From G965267605 sp965267605 (GTDB lineage: Bacteria; Bacteroidota; Bacteroidia; Flavobacteriales_E; Vicingaceae), in the NCBI GenBank assembly GCA_965267605.1, contig OZ254088.1, forward strand, positions 1,054,001 to 1,118,000: a stretch of 64,000 nucleotides of DNA. The letters run 5' to 3'. This document shows, piece by piece, positions 61,776 to 64,000 of the stretch. The notes beneath the pieces were generated by a model. That model worked only from the letters and a program-made list of their open reading frames with translations. It searched no databases and was not told the origin of the DNA. Made by a program: the position numbers and the translations under genes. Each line of letters begins with the position of its first letter. The stretch's first letter is position 1.

Positions 61776-62538
61776 TTACCACCTCAAATCGCTCGTTGTA
61801 CAACCATTTCTTGATGAAATACCTGTTTGAGGTAATAGGAGTGATTAAATAATTATTGCTGCTGTTCAATGCTGGTGACTCCCTTGCGAATTCACAGGTA
61901 ACCTTAGCTTCTCCAATGTAACTTGAATGAAGAAAGAAGAGTTCACCCTTTCTCTTCAGAAGGTACCCAACGTGGTTATCCAACCCGCATTTGTATAATC
62001 CCTCCTTTAAGACGTAGAGCTCGTCTACTTTCTTGTACCATTTGAATTTACTGTAGTCGTCAACGATGCTTTTTGCACCATTCAGTGCGGCTTGTTGAGC
62101 AAGGCGGTACCTATTGATGTTTACACCCATGTGCTTCATTGTAGTAGATATGAAGTATCCGCAGGCGATAAGCCCCTGGTTAGGAACGTCTGTGTATCCA
62201 TTAAAGTCCCAGTCTGTGCCATACCAGTGTGGTATGATTTTATTGACCAGGAATTCAGTGAATACTACACCGGCTGAATCAATGCTGATCTCACCTTGAC
62301 TTACCTGAAGTCTTAGTTTGTTTCTTAGCTGTAGTGCCTGTGCTTTTCTATCTAGGTATTTAGCATTGTCCTTCAAGGTGATACCATAATCCTCAATCTT
62401 GGGACCTAAATCCAGAAATTCTACATGTTGTGCAACCCGAACCGATGGAATTGGTGTGAATTCCTGTTCAGTGTCTTGAAACAGAGATATGCCAGTAATA
62501 CACAGGGCTAGTGCGCAAATAAGTGTGATTGATTTCAT
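61765..62538 (-). CDS. Exported NlpC/P60-like (papain-fold) protein
   Basis: A 257-residue protein with a signal peptide or N-terminal anchor (about 1-20). A possible catalytic Cys126 lies in 'GLIACGYFISTTMKHMG', and His189 ('LDNHVGYLLKRKGELFFLHSS') and His204 follow at distances fitting a papain-like Cys-His fold, as in the NlpC/P60 and related peptidoglycan peptidases. The assignment rests on this pattern and not on family identity. Located in the periplasm, it could cut peptidoglycan stems. It is 63 bases downstream of the thioredoxin-fold gene, with a small stem (62547-62560) and GGAG just before its ATG. Confidence 0.75.
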   Translation of the reverse strand: MKSITLICALALCITGISLFQDTEQEFTPIPSVRVAQHVEFLDLGPKIEDYGITLKDNAKYLDRKAQALQLRNKLRLQVSQGEISIDSAGVVFTEFLVNKIIPHWYGTDWDFNGYTDVPNQGLIACGYFISTTMKHMGVNINRYRLAQQAALNGAKSIVDDYSKFKWYKKVDELYVLKEGLYKCGLDNHVGYLLKRKGELFFLHSSYIGEAKVTCEFARESPALNSSNNYLITPITSNRYFIKKWLYNERFEVVTSK

Positions 62539-62601
62539 GAGTTCTCCAGTTGTTTAACTGTAGAAATGCAGAAATCCTTTTTCGATACACGTTAAAGTAT
62601 G

Positions 62602-63066
62602 TTAATCCTTTCCAGGATTCGGGCTTAGCAAGTCTGGTATCTCCTTTTTTGAAACATACCCGGCCCTTTGCTGTTGAATTTTCAACTGAGGGGACATAAC
62701 CACGGTAGTGGGGAACGTAATCTTACCGTTCACTGTACCCAGATACTCGGCAAGTTCATGGTATCTGGATTCAACACGTCCCTTGTACTGTCTGCCAAGA
62801 AAGGTCAAATTCTCTTTGCTTTCAGCGTTAAGTTTGATGACGTAAAAGTCTTTATTGAGTTTAGTTGCAACCTTCTTGTCTGCAAAGGTTGACTTCTCCT
62901 GCATCTTGCAATACTTACACCAATCGGTGTGAATGAAGACCACAATGGCCCTGGGGCTCTTTCTCAAGCTATCTGAAAGATCCTTCGCTTCTGTCCACCG
63001 TGTCTGGCCAAACAAAAATCCTGTAAATAACAGGCCAAGCAGAGTGGAGGCGAGCCTTAAAGTCAT
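62602..63066 (-). CDS. Periplasmic thioredoxin-fold protein
   Basis: A 154-residue protein with a signal peptide (about 1-20). The redox motif CKYC (Cys50, Cys53) lies in 'VVFIHTDWCKYCKMQEKSTF', and the cis-Pro is in 'ITFPTTVVM'. The family resembles thioredoxin_7/DUF255-type proteins that keep or transfer disulfides outside the cytoplasm. The ATG overlaps the end of the TonB-dependent receptor gene by 4 bases, so they are co-translated and may share a function, for example in metal uptake or cytochrome maturation; the choice is open. Confidence 0.85.
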   Translation of the reverse strand: MTLRLASTLLGLLFTGFLFGQTRWTEAKDLSDSLRKSPRAIVVFIHTDWCKYCKMQEKSTFADKKVATKLNKDFYVIKLNAESKENLTFLGRQYKGRVESRYHELAEYLGTVNGKITFPTTVVMSPQLKIQQQRAGYVSKKEIPDLLSPNPGKD

Positions 63067-64000
63067 TTTAAGGAGTATCTCAATCCAATGAACCCTCTGA
63101 TGCCCTGGTTAGGAGCGAAGACATAAGATGGATCGAAGGTAAGGGCGTTAGGATTGTCAGGAGTAGCAAGTACCTCACCAGCGTTGTTGAAAACGACCTG
63201 GCTATCGAACGGATCGAAAGCTCTTGCAATGCTATTGGAGGGGGGTGTATAGTTAAGCAGATTCTTCACACCACCATAAAGTTGCAAGCCATTCATCCAG
63301 GTCTTGGTGATCTGAATATTCTGGATGCTGAACCATGGCGAAAATTCGGGGCGATCGTCTGTCTCACCTAACAATGGCAGTTTCATAGGGCCGTATAGGT
63401 TTCCTGTGTAATCTACCTTAATGCGGTGTTTAGGAAACTCGTAAGATGCATTCCAGACACCTGTAGCCTGTTCCGTTAGTAATTGTCTTGCCTTAATGTT
63501 TGCTTCTACAGCGTAAACGTCCATCACAGTGGCACCTGCGAGAAGTTTGAGACCGCTTTCAAATGCGACATCCAGGTTCATCGATACACCCTGAGAAACT
63601 GAGTGTCCATCCAGGTTACTATAAATGATCTTGTTGGGGTCCGTTTCATAATCAGGAATGATCTTGTTGGTAAAGTAAGTGTACCATCCGCTGACGTCCA
63701 GACCTATATAAGCTCCGCCTTTCGTGATAAACTTCTTCACAACATTTACGTTCCCATTCCACGACTGTTCGGGAAGCAAATCTCCGATGAATTCAACCTT
63801 TCTTGCTCCTGTTAAAGCGGCATGGTCTTCAGTAAAGACATTCGCTACCCTGTAGCCATTACCAGCACTCAGGCGAAGTACACCCAGCTTGTCTTTTGTT
63901 GATAGCTTGTAGTTAAGGCGCGGGGTAAAGATGTCTCCGTGAATGCTGTTGTGATCATAGCGCATACCCATGAGTAGTGAGTGTTGCTCATTAAGTTTCC
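63063..64000 (-). CDS. TonB-dependent receptor, C-terminal part (cut by right edge)
   Basis: At least 312 residues of an outer-membrane TonB-dependent receptor; the frame continues through the right edge without an ATG, so the plug domain and most strands lie outside. The visible part is the end of the beta-barrel: 'IFTPRLNYKLSTKDKLGVLRLS', 'GAYIGLDVSGWYTYFTNKIIPDYETD', 'HRIKVDYTGNLYGPMKLPLL', and the last strand 'GIRGFIGLRYSLK'. The order 'QNIQITKTWMNGLQLYGGVKNLLNYTPPSN' is typical of the class that imports metals, cobalamin or siderophores; the ligand cannot be judged. Downstream are the thioredoxin-fold and NlpC-like genes. Confidence 0.88.
   Translation of the reverse strand, partial: KLNEQHSLLMGMRYDHNSIHGDIFTPRLNYKLSTKDKLGVLRLSAGNGYRVANVFTEDHAALTGARKVEFIGDLLPEQSWNGNVNVVKKFITKGGAYIGLDVSGWYTYFTNKIIPDYETDPNKIIYSNLDGHSVSQGVSMNLDVAFESGLKLLAGATVMDVYAVEANIKARQLLTEQATGVWNASYEFPKHRIKVDYTGNLYGPMKLPLLGETDDRPEFSPWFSIQNIQITKTWMNGLQLYGGVKNLLNYTPPSNSIARAFDPFDSQVVFNNAGEVLATPDNPNALTFDPSYVFAPNQGIRGFIGLRYSLK

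Noticed and set aside
1..64000. Insertion sequences, phage genes or CRISPR arrays
   Set aside because: No transposase, integrase, terminase or Cas motif and no regular short-repeat/spacer pattern was seen on reading both strands; the only regular repeat is the propeller motif inside one gene.

Overview
The window is chromosomal DNA of a member of the Bacteroidota, most likely Flavobacteriales (a Crocinitomicaceae/Cryomorphaceae-like lineage is a guess). The evidence is: at least six secreted proteins with a Por-type (T9SS) C-terminal sorting domain, PNP-type motif and terminal Lys/Arg; a DnaE polymerase carrying its own N-terminal proofreading exonuclease; a TonB-dependent receptor; many SpoII-type lipoproteins; few Shine-Dalgarno sequences; and several TAnnTTTG-type promoter boxes. 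I see no insertion sequence, phage gene, CRISPR array or rRNA. Coding density is very high: no gap between genes exceeds about 210 bases, and several convergent genes overlap at their 3' ends.

Layout. 1-3.3 kb: a minus-strand ECF sigma factor/anti-sigma operon, followed by an LVIVD-repeat lipoprotein and a cut-off secreted protein. The anti-sigma looks as if it crosses both membranes, and the sigma operon and the lipoprotein gene share a bipartite promoter motif, which together look like a small self-controlled envelope regulon. 3.4-7.2 kb: a lipoprotein, 3-hydroxyacyl-CoA dehydrogenase, a secreted VWA protein and an M43 metalloprotease. 7.2-10.6 kb: an operon of Gfo/Idh/MocA oxidoreductase, lipoprotein and initiating sugar transferase. 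10.7-16.7 kb (plus): Pcm, a beta-barrel, two T9SS cargo proteins and a glycosyltransferase. 16.7-19.4 kb: a 48-residue membrane protein not longer than one helix plus, alpha/beta hydrolase, small barrel protein and tsaD. 19.5-32 kb (plus): tamB, two GT-C membrane glycosyltransferases, an FAD oxidoreductase, and an SPFH/GYF protein paired with a zinc-ribbon membrane anchor. 32-36.5 kb: dnaE. 36.5-43.4 kb: T9SS cargo, trxA, DUF58 protein and a three-gene run of unrecognised envelope proteins. 43.5-48.8 kb: a TPR membrane protein convergent with an oxidoreductase/GT2/flippase-like operon. 49-53.5 kb: a T9SS esterase and two SpoIIE-type phosphatases. 53.7-59.3 kb: a seven-motif beta-propeller T9SS protein, a TPR protein, and a TPR histidine kinase with a LytTR regulator. 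59.4-64 kb: two uncharacterised secreted proteins around tRNA-Asp, then an NlpC/P60-like protein, a thioredoxin-fold protein and a TonB-dependent receptor cut by the right edge.

Themes. Most genes serve the cell envelope: T9SS secretion cargo, lipid-linked sugar transfer (initiating transferase, GT2 polyprenyl-phosphate glycosyltransferase, GT-C enzymes, flippase-like protein), outer-membrane assembly (TamB), membrane stress (SPFH/zinc ribbon, ECF sigma) and phospho-signalling (SpoIIE phosphatases, LytS/LytTR pair). Housekeeping genes (dnaE, trxA, tsaD, pcm, tRNA-Asp) are scattered between. The strongest candidate for something not yet described is the sigma/anti-sigma regulon at the left end.
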